Assembly: GCA_039613835.1 (NCBI GenBank)
Contig: CP154827.1
Location: 962,501 to 1,026,500, forward strand
Direction: 5' to 3'
Source of the DNA: Acetobacteraceae bacterium
GTDB lineage: Bacteria; Pseudomonadota; Alphaproteobacteria; Acetobacterales; Acetobacteraceae
Length of the DNA stretch: 64,000 bases
Shown: one piece after another, positions 27,596-35,360 of the stretch
Position numbering within the stretch: the stretch's first letter is position 1
Layout of the letters: each line of letters opens with the position of its first letter
Program-made: the position numbers and the translations under genes
Notes under the pieces: generated by a model
The model's input: the letters and a program-made list of their open reading frames with translations, nothing else
What the model was told of the DNA's origin: nothing
The model's database searches: none

Positions 27596-29346
27596 TTTTT
27601 TCCGGTCTTCACGCGCTTACCACGTTTCGCGGCCGCATCGACGCGCGCCTGAATGATCCGTTGCTGGAAATAACTCAGAATATTGTTCCAGGTATAATAA
27701 ATGACGATCCCGGCTGAGAGACGCCCGAGAAGGAAGGTGTAAAGCACGGGCATGAACTGCATCACACGTTGCTGCGTCGGGTCCATGGTGACGGTGCTCT
27801 GCTTCTGCATCAGCCAGATGGTGATGCAGAAAAGCAGGGGCCAGATTCCGACCTGCAGCATGGGCGTGATCATTATCGGGTTGAATGGGATCAGCCCGAA
27901 GAGATTGAAGATATTTGTCGGGTCAGGCGCTGACAGGTCACGCACCCAGCCGAAAAACGGCGCATGGCGCATCTCGATCGTGATGTTGAGCACCTTATAC
28001 AGACAGAATGCCACTGGCGCCTGAACGAGAAGCGGCAGGCAGCCCCCGGCCGGATTAACGCCCTCTTCCTTGTAAAGCGTCATGATCTTCTGGTTCATCG
28101 CCATCTGATCATCTTTTGAGCTTTCACGGATGGCTTGAATTTTGGGCGCCAGGACCCGCATCCGCGCCATGGAGGCGAAGGATTTGGTCGCAAATGGGTA
28201 AAGGATAACCTTGATGATCAAAGTCATAATCAGCAATGCAATGCCGAAATTACCGACCAGGCCGAAAAGCCAGTGCAATACATGGAACATGGGGCGGGTC
28301 AGGAAAGCAAACCAGCCGAAATCCACCGCCTTGTAGAAATAGGGAATGTGAAGCTGATTGGTGTAATCATCCAAAAGCGTCACTTCCTTCGCACCGACAA
28401 AAACCGCGCTGCTGCGAAGGCCGCTTTGATGGGCCTCAATAATGACGGGGCGTGCAGCAGCCACGTCAACGGCATATTCTCCGCCCTCTTCCTCACCCTG
28501 GAACTGATATCGCACCGCGACATCATCCTTCTGATCCGGGATGGCGGCTGTCAGCCAGTATTTATCGGTAATGCCCGCCCAGCCACCATGACTATCAGCC
28601 GCCCATGACACGTGATCAGGGTTTCCCGTCCCTTTTCGCATGTCTTTATAAGAACCCTCATTGAGGCGGTCATTTACGACGGCAATGGGCCCTTCATGGA
28701 CGATGAAGCTCCCCTCATCATCAGGCTTGTAATCACGCTCCGTCCGGGTGAAGGGCACGACGGAAACCGCGTGGCCCGTATTATTCTCAACCGACTGCGC
28801 AATGGAAAAGAGATATTTGCGACTAAGCGAGACCTTGATGAAAAAAATGAGTCCGGCACCATTATCCCAGCGCAGGGTGAGAGGGTGATCCGGGTCGAGA
28901 CGTGATGAGTCCCCGGTCCATTCCGTCTGCGCATTCGGGAGTTTCAGGGCCTCACCCGGCGCCTGACGCCAGCCAATTTCGATGAAGCCCGGTCGTTTCC
29001 CGTCAGCCGATTCAAGCAGCCGTACATGAGTGTTGTTTTTATCAAGCGTCTCACGATATTGCGTCAGTGACACGTCATCAATACGTGCCCCGCGTAGGCT
29101 GACGGACCCTGTCATGGCGGGAGAGGTGAACGTGACGCGGCGCGCGGGCCCGGAGGGCGCGACCGCAGGCGCGGCAACCCCCATCGCCGACTGCGCCCCC
29201 GCAGGAGCCTTATCCCCACCCTTTGCATCGACCATTTTGGTCGCGGCAGGCGGCGTTTTATCCGCGGGCTTCGGCACGAAATAATCGAAGCCGAACAAAA
29301 CAGCCGCGGCCAGAGCCAGAGCAATAAGGGTGTGCTTAATTTCCAT
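27592..29346 (-). CDS. yidC: Membrane protein insertase YidC
   Basis: Inserts proteins into the inner membrane alone or with Sec. The frame is open to 29421, but the ATG at 29346 gives the usual start (MEIKHTLIALALAAAVLFGF), an N-terminal transmembrane anchor, and a 584-residue protein. A large periplasmic domain (about residues 60-330) is followed by the conserved core with HVLHWLFGLVGNFGIALLIM, GGCLPLLVQAPV and QQRVMQFMPVLYTF. The strand-specific neighbours rnpA and yidD lie upstream. Confidence 0.95.
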   Translation of the reverse strand: MEIKHTLIALALAAAVLFGFDYFVPKPADKTPPAATKMVDAKGGDKAPAGAQSAMGVAAPAVAPSGPARRVTFTSPAMTGSVSLRGARIDDVSLTQYRETLDKNNTHVRLLESADGKRPGFIEIGWRQAPGEALKLPNAQTEWTGDSSRLDPDHPLTLRWDNGAGLIFFIKVSLSRKYLFSIAQSVENNTGHAVSVVPFTRTERDYKPDDEGSFIVHEGPIAVVNDRLNEGSYKDMRKGTGNPDHVSWAADSHGGWAGITDKYWLTAAIPDQKDDVAVRYQFQGEEEGGEYAVDVAAARPVIIEAHQSGLRSSAVFVGAKEVTLLDDYTNQLHIPYFYKAVDFGWFAFLTRPMFHVLHWLFGLVGNFGIALLIMTLIIKVILYPFATKSFASMARMRVLAPKIQAIRESSKDDQMAMNQKIMTLYKEEGVNPAGGCLPLLVQAPVAFCLYKVLNITIEMRHAPFFGWVRDLSAPDPTNIFNLFGLIPFNPIMITPMLQVGIWPLLFCITIWLMQKQSTVTMDPTQQRVMQFMPVLYTFLLGRLSAGIVIYYTWNNILSYFQQRIIQARVDAAAKRGKRVKTGKK

Positions 29347-29442
29347 AAACCCGACGCCGGTCTTCCGTGTCAAAACAAGGCGAGAGCAGAAACGCGTCGC
29401 GCCACGAGAATATGCAGCCACCCACGCGCGGGAGTTCGGCGG

Positions 29443-29715
29443 TCAGGCTGAGCCCTTCTTTACCTCCGGAACCGGATCATATCCACCCCGGCACAGGCGA
29501 TTACATCGTAAAATACGTCCTACAGCGAGAATAATCCCTTTTTGCAAGCCGTGACGCTCCAGAGCTGTCCGTGCATAGACGCTGCAACTTGGCTCGAATC
29601 GGCAATTTGCGCCAAGAGAAGGACTTATGGCGTATTGATAGAATTTGATGAGGACGACAAGCCCTTTAATGACCAAAGTCCCAGGCCGGAATCTGACGCG
29701 GCTAAGGAAGGACAT
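29443..29715 (-). CDS. yidD: Membrane protein insertion efficiency factor YidD
   Basis: A 90-residue amphipathic protein of the YidD family (DUF37), thought to help YidC-dependent insertion. The signature [20 protein letters not shown], with later cysteines and GGYDPVPE, is clear. It overlaps the 3' end of rnpA by 14 bases, the usual arrangement, and precedes yidC by 96 bases. Confidence 0.93.
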   Translation of the reverse strand: MSFLSRVRFRPGTLVIKGLVVLIKFYQYAISPSLGANCRFEPSCSVYARTALERHGLQKGIILAVGRILRCNRLCRGGYDPVPEVKKGSA

Positions 29716-30049
29716 TCAGCTTCCTCAAACCATCGCGCATATCGCGCAGGAGCTGGCTGAAAGGTAATTGCCGGGTTGCGGCGCGACCGATGACGACGAT
29801 ATCGGCCGGGCGGCAGGTGGCTTCAGCGGTTGTCAGTCTCAAAGCTTCCCGCAAACGGCGCTTTGTGCGATTACGCGCCACCGCATTGCCGATTTTTTTT
29901 GTCGCCGTAAAACCGGATCGAAGACCGGAATTGGCGTCAGTCTCAAGAGATTGCAGCACAAGGCTGCGCGTGGCCACCTTGCGCCCCTCCCGCGCGACAC
30001 GCAGAAACGCCGACCTCTTTTTGAGGCGATGTGCAGGCCGCGCGGTCAA
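29702..30049 (-). CDS. rnpA: Ribonuclease P protein component
   Basis: The protein subunit of RNase P, which matures tRNA 5' ends. The frame is open into rpmH, but the TTG at 30049 is chosen: AAAGG lies 6 bases before it, directly after the rpmH stop, and the product then begins [18 protein letters not shown] as expected. The protein is 115 residues with the family signature [20 protein letters not shown]. Without the TTG start the reading would overlap rpmH by about 90 bases, which is less likely. Confidence 0.92.
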   Translation of the reverse strand: MTARPAHRLKKRSAFLRVAREGRKVATRSLVLQSLETDANSGLRSGFTATKKIGNAVARNRTKRRLREALRLTTAEATCRPADIVVIGRAATRQLPFSQLLRDMRDGLRKLNVLP

Positions 30050-30059
30050 AGTCTGACCT

Positions 30060-30194
30060 TTAGGCGGAAAGCTTTTTACGGCCTTTTGCGCGACGGTTAT
30101 TAATGACCCGACGCCCACCGACCGTCGCCATACGCGCCCAGAAGCCATGACGACGCTTGCGAACGAGCCGAGATGGCTGGAAAGTACGCTTCAT
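30060..30194 (-). CDS. rpmH: 50S ribosomal protein L34
   Basis: A 44-residue basic protein found by translating the minus strand: it begins [18 protein letters not shown] and ends [14 protein letters not shown], a full match to bacterial L34. It lies 10 bases upstream of rnpA, the classical pairing. A hairpin with a T-run sits 18 bases before its start. Confidence 0.98.
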   Translation of the reverse strand: MKRTFQPSRLVRKRRHGFWARMATVGGRRVINNRRAKGRKKLSA

Positions 30195-30211
30195 AAACTT
30201 GATCCCTCAAC

Positions 30212-30232
30212 AAAAAAGTTGCCAGAGGCAAC
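30212..30232 (-). terminator. Hairpin plus T-run between gloA and rpmH
   Basis: On the minus strand GTTGCC-tct-GGCAAC forms a 6-base-pair stem with a 3-base loop, directly followed by TTTTTT, ending 18 bases before the rpmH ATG. It could end transcription from gloA, or act as an attenuator in the rpmH leader. Both readings are inference. Confidence 0.55.
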
Positions 30233-30357
30233 CGTTTAAGTCCATCACTCAACCGTCGGGCCTGCGCCAGACTCTGTAAAGATGGTGCGGGTTTTACGGT
30301 GCGCCGGGGCTGGCGTCAATCCAAATGCACATGCCCGGCCGGAGACAGGAGGTAAAA

Positions 30358-30540
30358 ATGAGCGATGATCACGCGCGGCACGATATTAAAAATGCGCTCG
30401 CGACGGCTGTCTTCGCAGTTGACTCCCTCACCGACCATGCCGACCCCCATGTCAGGAAAACGCCCTGATGATCATTGAGACCATTGAGACTGCCTTGATT
30501 CATTTGCGTGCTTCACACCCTCAGAACGGCTGGCCGGGTT
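30358..30540 (+). pseudogene. Small HisKA-like fragment, apparently frameshifted
   Basis: A strong ribosome site (GGAGG at 30349-30353) precedes ATG 30358, which opens a 36-codon frame ending TGA at 30466-30468. The TGA overlaps an ATG in the next frame (TGATG). The first peptide contains RHDIKNALATAVFAVDSL and the second MIIETIETALIHLRAS. Joined by one missing base near the AAAA/CCC runs at 30456-30465 they resemble the phospho-acceptor helix pair of a histidine kinase (HisKA), with His at the start of HDIKNAL. There is no ATPase domain, and the second frame runs into the opposite-strand gloA. A decayed fragment or a coupled pair of tiny genes are both possible. Confidence 0.35.
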
Positions 30541-30913
30541 TCGTCTCGATCAGTTCTACTTTATATCCGTCAGGATCTTCGACAAAAGCGATGACGATTA
30601 TACCAAATTTTACCGATCCCGGCTCCCGCGTCACTTTAACGCCTCCATTGCGCAATTTATCCACGACAGCATAGATATCATCGGCGCCAACGGCCAGATG
30701 TCCAAAACCATTACCGAGATCATAAGCTTCTGCCTGGTCCCAGTTATGGGTGAGTTCAACCTCCGGCCCATCGCCGTAACCAAGATAGACCAATGTGTGA
30801 CGTCCATCCGGCACATCGCGTCGGCAGGTCTCTTCCATACCGAGAGCTTTGTAGAAATCCACGCTGCGATCAAGCGCGCGCACGCGAATCATGGTGTGTA
30901 GAAACGTCGCCAT
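30521..30913 (-). CDS. gloA: Lactoylglutathione lyase (glyoxalase I)
   Basis: A 130-residue glyoxalase I that turns the methylglyoxal-glutathione hemithioacetal into lactoylglutathione. It opens HTMIRVRALDRSVDFY, with Glu in VELTHNW, His in GFGHLAVG and Glu in DGYKVELIE as the remaining metal ligands. A GGAGG site precedes the ATG. It lies 36 bases after lpxI on the same strand, at the downstream end of the lpx run. Confidence 0.94.
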   Translation of the reverse strand: MATFLHTMIRVRALDRSVDFYKALGMEETCRRDVPDGRHTLVYLGYGDGPEVELTHNWDQAEAYDLGNGFGHLAVGADDIYAVVDKLRNGGVKVTREPGSVKFGIIVIAFVEDPDGYKVELIETKPGQPF

Positions 30914-30949
30914 AGGCGCCTCCTTAACTCAAACTTATCCATTTATGTT

Positions 30950-31774
30950 TTAAAGGGGCTCAATACCCATCAGAAAAAGGCGACGCGCATTAGCCTCAGC
31001 CACGCATTGCGCCAGATCTGTGAAGAGCACCCCATCGGCCTGATAGGCAATACCGGCCAGCCCGCTTTCAGCAGCAAGCTGGACCGTGCGCGGCCCGATC
31101 GTTGGCATATCGGCGCGCCTCTCCTGCCCCGGCTTTAACATTTTGAGCAGGATACCCCCGGGGCCTGGCTGACGCAAGGCCGCGCAGCGCTGTAACATGG
31201 CGTCCGTACCCTCCAGCGCCTCCACGGCAAGGACGAGCCCGGACTGCACCACACAGCCCTGCCCGATATCCAACCTGCCGAGCGCCTTGACCACCTTAAC
31301 CGCGCGTGAAATATCCTGCGCGTCATCAGCGGAAGGAGTCAGGCGCGTCAAAACGCCTTTCGGTCCCAGCGCCTGCGCTAAAAATTCATGCGCGCCACGC
31401 ACATTGAACCCTTCCTCCCCCAGGACACGCACAATGGCACCGAGGAGACCGTCATCCCCCGCGAAAACGGCGCGCCCCATCCGGGCGAGAAGGCGTGCCC
31501 CTTCTTTATCCGGTTTGAGATCACGCAGAGCGGGACGTTTGACAGGGCCGATCAGGACGATGTCCCGGCATCCCGCATCGCGCAATGCACGGATAATCTG
31601 GCCCGCTGCCGCAAGGCGGTAAAAGCCATGAGGCCACTGCGCGATAAGATTCGGGTCCACGAAGCCTTCGAAACCCACAATGAAAACCTTTCCTCCTTGC
31701 GCCGTAACCGACTCGGCCACAAGGATGGGAAGAGGCCCGCCGCCTGCCAATATGCCCAGTTTAAGGGGGATCAA
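30950..31774 (-). CDS. lpxI: UDP-2,3-diacylglucosamine pyrophosphatase LpxI
   Basis: The alphaproteobacterial replacement for LpxH, hydrolysing UDP-2,3-diacylglucosamine to lipid X in lipid A synthesis. The 274-residue protein matches LpxI: LGILAGGGPLPILVAE at the start, the DIVLIGPVKRPALRDLKPD segment, GDDGLLGAIVRVLGEEGF, and PTIGPRTVQLAAESGLAGI near the end. It appears to start with TTG overlapping the lpxA stop (TTGA); the ribosome site is unusually close, so the start is less certain. lpxB, which normally follows, is absent here. Confidence 0.92.
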   Translation of the reverse strand: MIPLKLGILAGGGPLPILVAESVTAQGGKVFIVGFEGFVDPNLIAQWPHGFYRLAAAGQIIRALRDAGCRDIVLIGPVKRPALRDLKPDKEGARLLARMGRAVFAGDDGLLGAIVRVLGEEGFNVRGAHEFLAQALGPKGVLTRLTPSADDAQDISRAVKVVKALGRLDIGQGCVVQSGLVLAVEALEGTDAMLQRCAALRQPGPGGILLKMLKPGQERRADMPTIGPRTVQLAAESGLAGIAYQADGVLFTDLAQCVAEANARRLFLMGIEPL

Positions 31775-32658
31775 TCCTGAAATGGTTCGCCTTCCCGCCT
31801 ACGAAGACCCGAGACTTTAACCAGGCCACGACGACTTTTGGCTTCCATGAAATCAATGATTTCTTTCACGCGGCTGTTCTTCTCGTAGTTTTTTTTGACC
31901 TGGGCCAGCCGGCTTGCGAACACGTCCGCATCTGCGTCTGAGCCAACTTTTGAAGACGCGCGCGATGCGTCGAGATAGCGGGGATAGAGATCTAGATAGG
32001 CTTGTCGCATCTGCTTCATCTCCGGATGCGAGACACCCTGCCTTTTCAGCCAGATCCAATGCAGCCCCACCAGACGGGCGCGATTTCCGAGAACACATCC
32101 ATAGGGAATGACGTCCGCCTCCACACCGCAGAGGCCACCAACAAGCGCGCCCCGTCCGATGCGGACAAATTGGTGCATTGCCGCCGAACCCATGATACGC
32201 GCACCATCGCCAATTTCAACATGTCCCCCCATGACGACGTTATTGACAATGATAACGCCGTCACCAATGACGCAATCATGCGCAATATGAGAGTTGGCCA
32301 TAATCAGGCAATGCGCACCGACTTTCGTACTCGATATCCCCTGCGTCGTACCCCGGTGGATTGTGACATTTTCCCGGATGATGGTGCGCTCACCAATCTC
32401 GCAACTTGTGGGTTCACCGCCATATTTAAGATCTTGCGGGGCCATGCCGATGGTCACGAAGGGAAAGACCTCCACCCCCTGGCGTAAAATCGTGTGCCCG
32501 TCGATAATCACATTGGCATGAAGCTTGACATTTTCCTCAAGGACCGCGTTTGCGCCGATGACACACCAGGGTCCAATTTCAACATTTTCATCGATCTGGG
32601 CATTCGGGGCGATGATGGCGCTCGGATGGATGAAAGATAGACGCGACGGGTCAGACAT
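31771..32658 (-). CDS. lpxA: Acyl-ACP-UDP-N-acetylglucosamine O-acyltransferase LpxA
   Basis: The first enzyme of lipid A synthesis. The 295-residue protein has hexapeptide repeats from about residue 10 to 185 (IHPSAIIAPNAQIDENVEIG and on), and the catalytic His in NSHIAHDCVIGDG. The C-terminal helical domain is longer than in E. coli LpxA (262 residues), with an extra basic tail of ~30 residues. It is 22 bases after fabZ and overlaps lpxI. Confidence 0.95.
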   Translation of the reverse strand: MSDPSRLSFIHPSAIIAPNAQIDENVEIGPWCVIGANAVLEENVKLHANVIIDGHTILRQGVEVFPFVTIGMAPQDLKYGGEPTSCEIGERTIIRENVTIHRGTTQGISSTKVGAHCLIMANSHIAHDCVIGDGVIIVNNVVMGGHVEIGDGARIMGSAAMHQFVRIGRGALVGGLCGVEADVIPYGCVLGNRARLVGLHWIWLKRQGVSHPEMKQMRQAYLDLYPRYLDASRASSKVGSDADADVFASRLAQVKKNYEKNSRVKEIIDFMEAKSRRGLVKVSGLRRREGEPFQD

Positions 32659-32680
32659 CGAAAACTCTTTCAGACATGAA

Positions 32681-33223
32681 TCAGTCCTTGATCATGGCGC
32701 TAAAGGTCGCCTCTGCCGTTTTTTGGCCAGCAACGATTGCCTCCCCCTTGAAGCGCCATATTCTTCCACGTTGCTGAATTTCCTCAACATGGATACGGAG
32801 CTGATCGCCAGGACCGACGGGTTTGCGGAATTTGGCGTTTTCAATCGTCATGAAATAAACAATTTTGCCCTCAGCATCCGGCCCTTGCGACAGCACAACG
32901 AGCGTTGCTGCGGTTTGCGCCATGGCCTCCACGATCAGAACACCGGGCATCACCGGATATGAAGGAAAATGTCCGGCAAAAAACGGCTCATTGATTGTGA
33001 CGTTTTTGACCCCGACCGCCGAAATCTTGCCGTGCCTATCCTCGGATGTCAGTTTCCGCAGATGAATATTCTCCATGCGGTCGATAAGTAAAAAGGGGTA
33101 GCGATGCGGAATCGACGCCATGATGCGCGCAATATCGATCGATTCAATGTGTATAGAGCCTTGTCCGGCTTCCTGCACCGCGCCGCCCTCTCCTTTCCCC
33201 GTCGCATCAGAATTCGAACTCAC
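32681..33223 (-). CDS. fabZ: 3-hydroxyacyl-ACP dehydratase FabZ
   Basis: Dehydrates beta-hydroxyacyl-ACP in fatty-acid elongation. The 180-residue protein has [11 protein letters not shown] and the catalytic His and Glu in [20 protein letters not shown]. The GTG at 33223, with AGGA 9 bases upstream, gives an N-terminal extension of about 30 residues rich in Gly, Ser and Glu compared with E. coli FabZ. It sits between lpxD (107-base gap) and lpxA, where it competes for the same acyl-ACP pool. Confidence 0.95.
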   Translation of the reverse strand: MSSNSDATGKGEGGAVQEAGQGSIHIESIDIARIMASIPHRYPFLLIDRMENIHLRKLTSEDRHGKISAVGVKNVTINEPFFAGHFPSYPVMPGVLIVEAMAQTAATLVVLSQGPDAEGKIVYFMTIENAKFRKPVGPGDQLRIHVEEIQQRGRIWRFKGEAIVAGQKTAEATFSAMIKD

Positions 33224-33330
33224 GTTATTTTCCTAAACTCAATGGCCATAACTTGTCACGACATCTCAACTTGTGACGTTGTGTGGCTCGAATGAGCTGA
33301 AGGCAATCTAACAAAATCCGGTCGTTAGCG

Positions 33331-34434
33331 CTATATAGCGGGTTTCTCGGGGACTGGCGGGGCTGATCCGGCCTCTTTTTTTTCCATTTCCCTTTTCGTC
33401 GCTTTGCGCACCCATGCCACATTACGGAAAAATTCCCGGAAGGGCATGGCGGGGCTCCCGATCATATCGGCACCCGCATCGACATCCGACATCACGCCGC
33501 ATTGCGCACCGATCCGGGCTTTAGCGCCGATTTTGATATGGCCGATAAGACCGGCCTGCGCCGCGATCGTCACGAAATCACCAAGTTCTGTCGAACCGGA
33601 TATCCCCGCCTGGGAGACGACGATACAGCATTTGCCCAAGATGGCATTGTGGCCAATCTGCACAAGATTATCGATGCGCGTCCCCGCACCGATGACGGTG
33701 TCTCGCATTGAACCACGATCAATCGTTGAGTTGGCGCCGATCTCAACGTCATCCTCAATAATCACGCGCCCGATCTGCGGGACAGCCTCAAAACCGGACG
33801 GCCCGACCGCAAACCCGAAGCCATCTTGGCCAATCCGCGCGCCAGGGTAGATGATGACGCGCTCACCGACGAGACTATATTCCAGAGATGCATGCACACC
33901 GATGCGACTGTCACGCCCGATATGCACGCCCGCCCCGATGACACCATGCGCTGCGACGACAACATAATCGCCAAGCTTCGCGCCATGCTCGATAACGGCA
34001 AAGGGGCCGATCTCGACATTCCGGCCAAGAAGGGCTGTCTCCGCCACACAAGCTGTCGGATGAATGCCGGGGCGGACGCTGCGCCGAGGGTGAAAGAGTG
34101 TCGCAACACGCGCCCATGCAAGATAAGGGTTTTTAGTTACAAGAGCCGTGCAGTGGGGCGGCACTTTATCCGCGAAAGCAGGTGTAACAATCACCGCGCC
34201 CGCACGAGTCGCCGTCAGAAGTGGCAGATAGCGACGATTATCAAGAAAACTGACTTCCGCCGCTGTCGCCGCCTGCAGGGGTGCCACACCGTGCAATTCA
34301 AGCCCGGACGGCGAGTCGGCACCAGGCCTGACTTCCACCTCAGCCTTCTCGGCTAGGGCCGAGATATTGAAAGGGCCCGCACGGTTAAAAAAACGGCGAT
34401 CGCCCGGCAGACCCGTCTCATTATGTGACGTCAT
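33331..34434 (-). CDS. lpxD: UDP-3-O-acylglucosamine N-acyltransferase LpxD
   Basis: Adds the second acyl chain to the glucosamine of lipid A. The 367-residue protein has an N-terminal uridine-binding domain (about residues 30-130) and then a long hexapeptide beta-helix. The catalytic His lies in QIGHNAILGKCCIVVSQAG (about 265). The C-terminal tail is longer than usual (KREMEKKEAG... then Pro-rich). It starts 3 bases after the skp/ompH stop. Confidence 0.95.
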   Translation of the reverse strand: MTSHNETGLPGDRRFFNRAGPFNISALAEKAEVEVRPGADSPSGLELHGVAPLQAATAAEVSFLDNRRYLPLLTATRAGAVIVTPAFADKVPPHCTALVTKNPYLAWARVATLFHPRRSVRPGIHPTACVAETALLGRNVEIGPFAVIEHGAKLGDYVVVAAHGVIGAGVHIGRDSRIGVHASLEYSLVGERVIIYPGARIGQDGFGFAVGPSGFEAVPQIGRVIIEDDVEIGANSTIDRGSMRDTVIGAGTRIDNLVQIGHNAILGKCCIVVSQAGISGSTELGDFVTIAAQAGLIGHIKIGAKARIGAQCGVMSDVDAGADMIGSPAMPFREFFRNVAWVRKATKREMEKKEAGSAPPVPEKPAI

Positions 34435-34437
34435 GAG

Positions 34438-35307
34438 TTACTTCTTGCTGCGAAGCACAGATTTGGACGTGGAGGATGCTGCCTGCGCCTTCGCCTGCGG
34501 TGGGATGCTTTCATCCTCAATATCAGCGGTTGTCGGCATTTTACCGGATTTTGCGAGCACCTCCGGATCCACATCCGCCGCGGGTATGAAGACATGCGGC
34601 AAAATCTTATTAAGCTGCTGCGCCGTCTCCTGCGTGATGTCCTGACCCTCAACATGCAAAGCGACTTGCTCACCATGGTAAACGAGGTTCATGCTGTGCG
34701 AGGCAGCAACCTGACGCACGATCCGGACAAGCTCACGCTCAATCTGGTTGAGTGAGACATTGGCAGCCTCCTGAATAATGCGGGCACGATTGGCGAAATC
34801 CCGTTGCGCGCGCGCCCGTCGCTCCTGCAAATGACGCTCTCGGATCTGGATCTGCTCTGACGACATTGTACGGGCATTTTGCTGGAGTTTCTGCTGTTCA
34901 GCTCGCCAGCTGGCCTGCTCCTTCTGCGCGGCTTCCGCCAATTTGTCACGGCGCGCACCAAGGACGCGCTGTGCCTCCTGCGCGGCGACGGACATTTGCA
35001 TCACGGTCGGAATGCTGATGACGCCAATGACGGCTGGCGGTGGCGGAGCGGTTTTCGGCAGGTCCGGTGAATCAGGGATCGGCGGCGCCGGCAGGATGGG
35101 CGGCGCATCGGAAGGTTGCGCTTCTGCCTGGTTCTGGGGCGCAGGCGCGGGAGCTGGCGCACGTGCCGGAGCGGGATTCACGGGGCGAGAGGCCTTTGGC
35201 ACAAACCAACCGCCCTGGGTGGCGGGCGCTGATTGCGCCGCGAGGCTGGCTGTCGGGCTCACACCAAGCATCGCGACCAAAGCAATATAACGACCTGAAA
35301 TGGCCAT
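34438..35307 (-). CDS. skp: Skp/OmpH-family periplasmic chaperone with a Pro/Ala-rich insert
   Basis: An OmpH/Skp-type chaperone for outer-membrane proteins; the gene lies between bamA and lpxD as in most proteobacteria. From ATG 35307 (GAGGAG upstream) the protein is 289 residues: signal peptide (~1-24, ending SLAA), a Pro/Ala-rich segment (about 40-90), the start of the OmpH domain at VIGVISIPTVMQMS, a long charged coiled-coil (residues ~105-180), and a return strand. It is much longer than E. coli Skp (161 residues): the N-terminal insert and a ~55-residue C-terminal tail rich in Ala, Ser and Lys account for this. Confidence 0.85.
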   Translation of the reverse strand: MAISGRYIALVAMLGVSPTASLAAQSAPATQGGWFVPKASRPVNPAPARAPAPAPAPQNQAEAQPSDAPPILPAPPIPDSPDLPKTAPPPPAVIGVISIPTVMQMSVAAQEAQRVLGARRDKLAEAAQKEQASWRAEQQKLQQNARTMSSEQIQIRERHLQERRARAQRDFANRARIIQEAANVSLNQIERELVRIVRQVAASHSMNLVYHGEQVALHVEGQDITQETAQQLNKILPHVFIPAADVDPEVLAKSGKMPTTADIEDESIPPQAKAQAASSTSKSVLRSKK

Positions 35308-35360
35308 AACCCTGAACTCCTCTAGAATGTATCTCGACACCACGCGGATTTTTACCCGGC

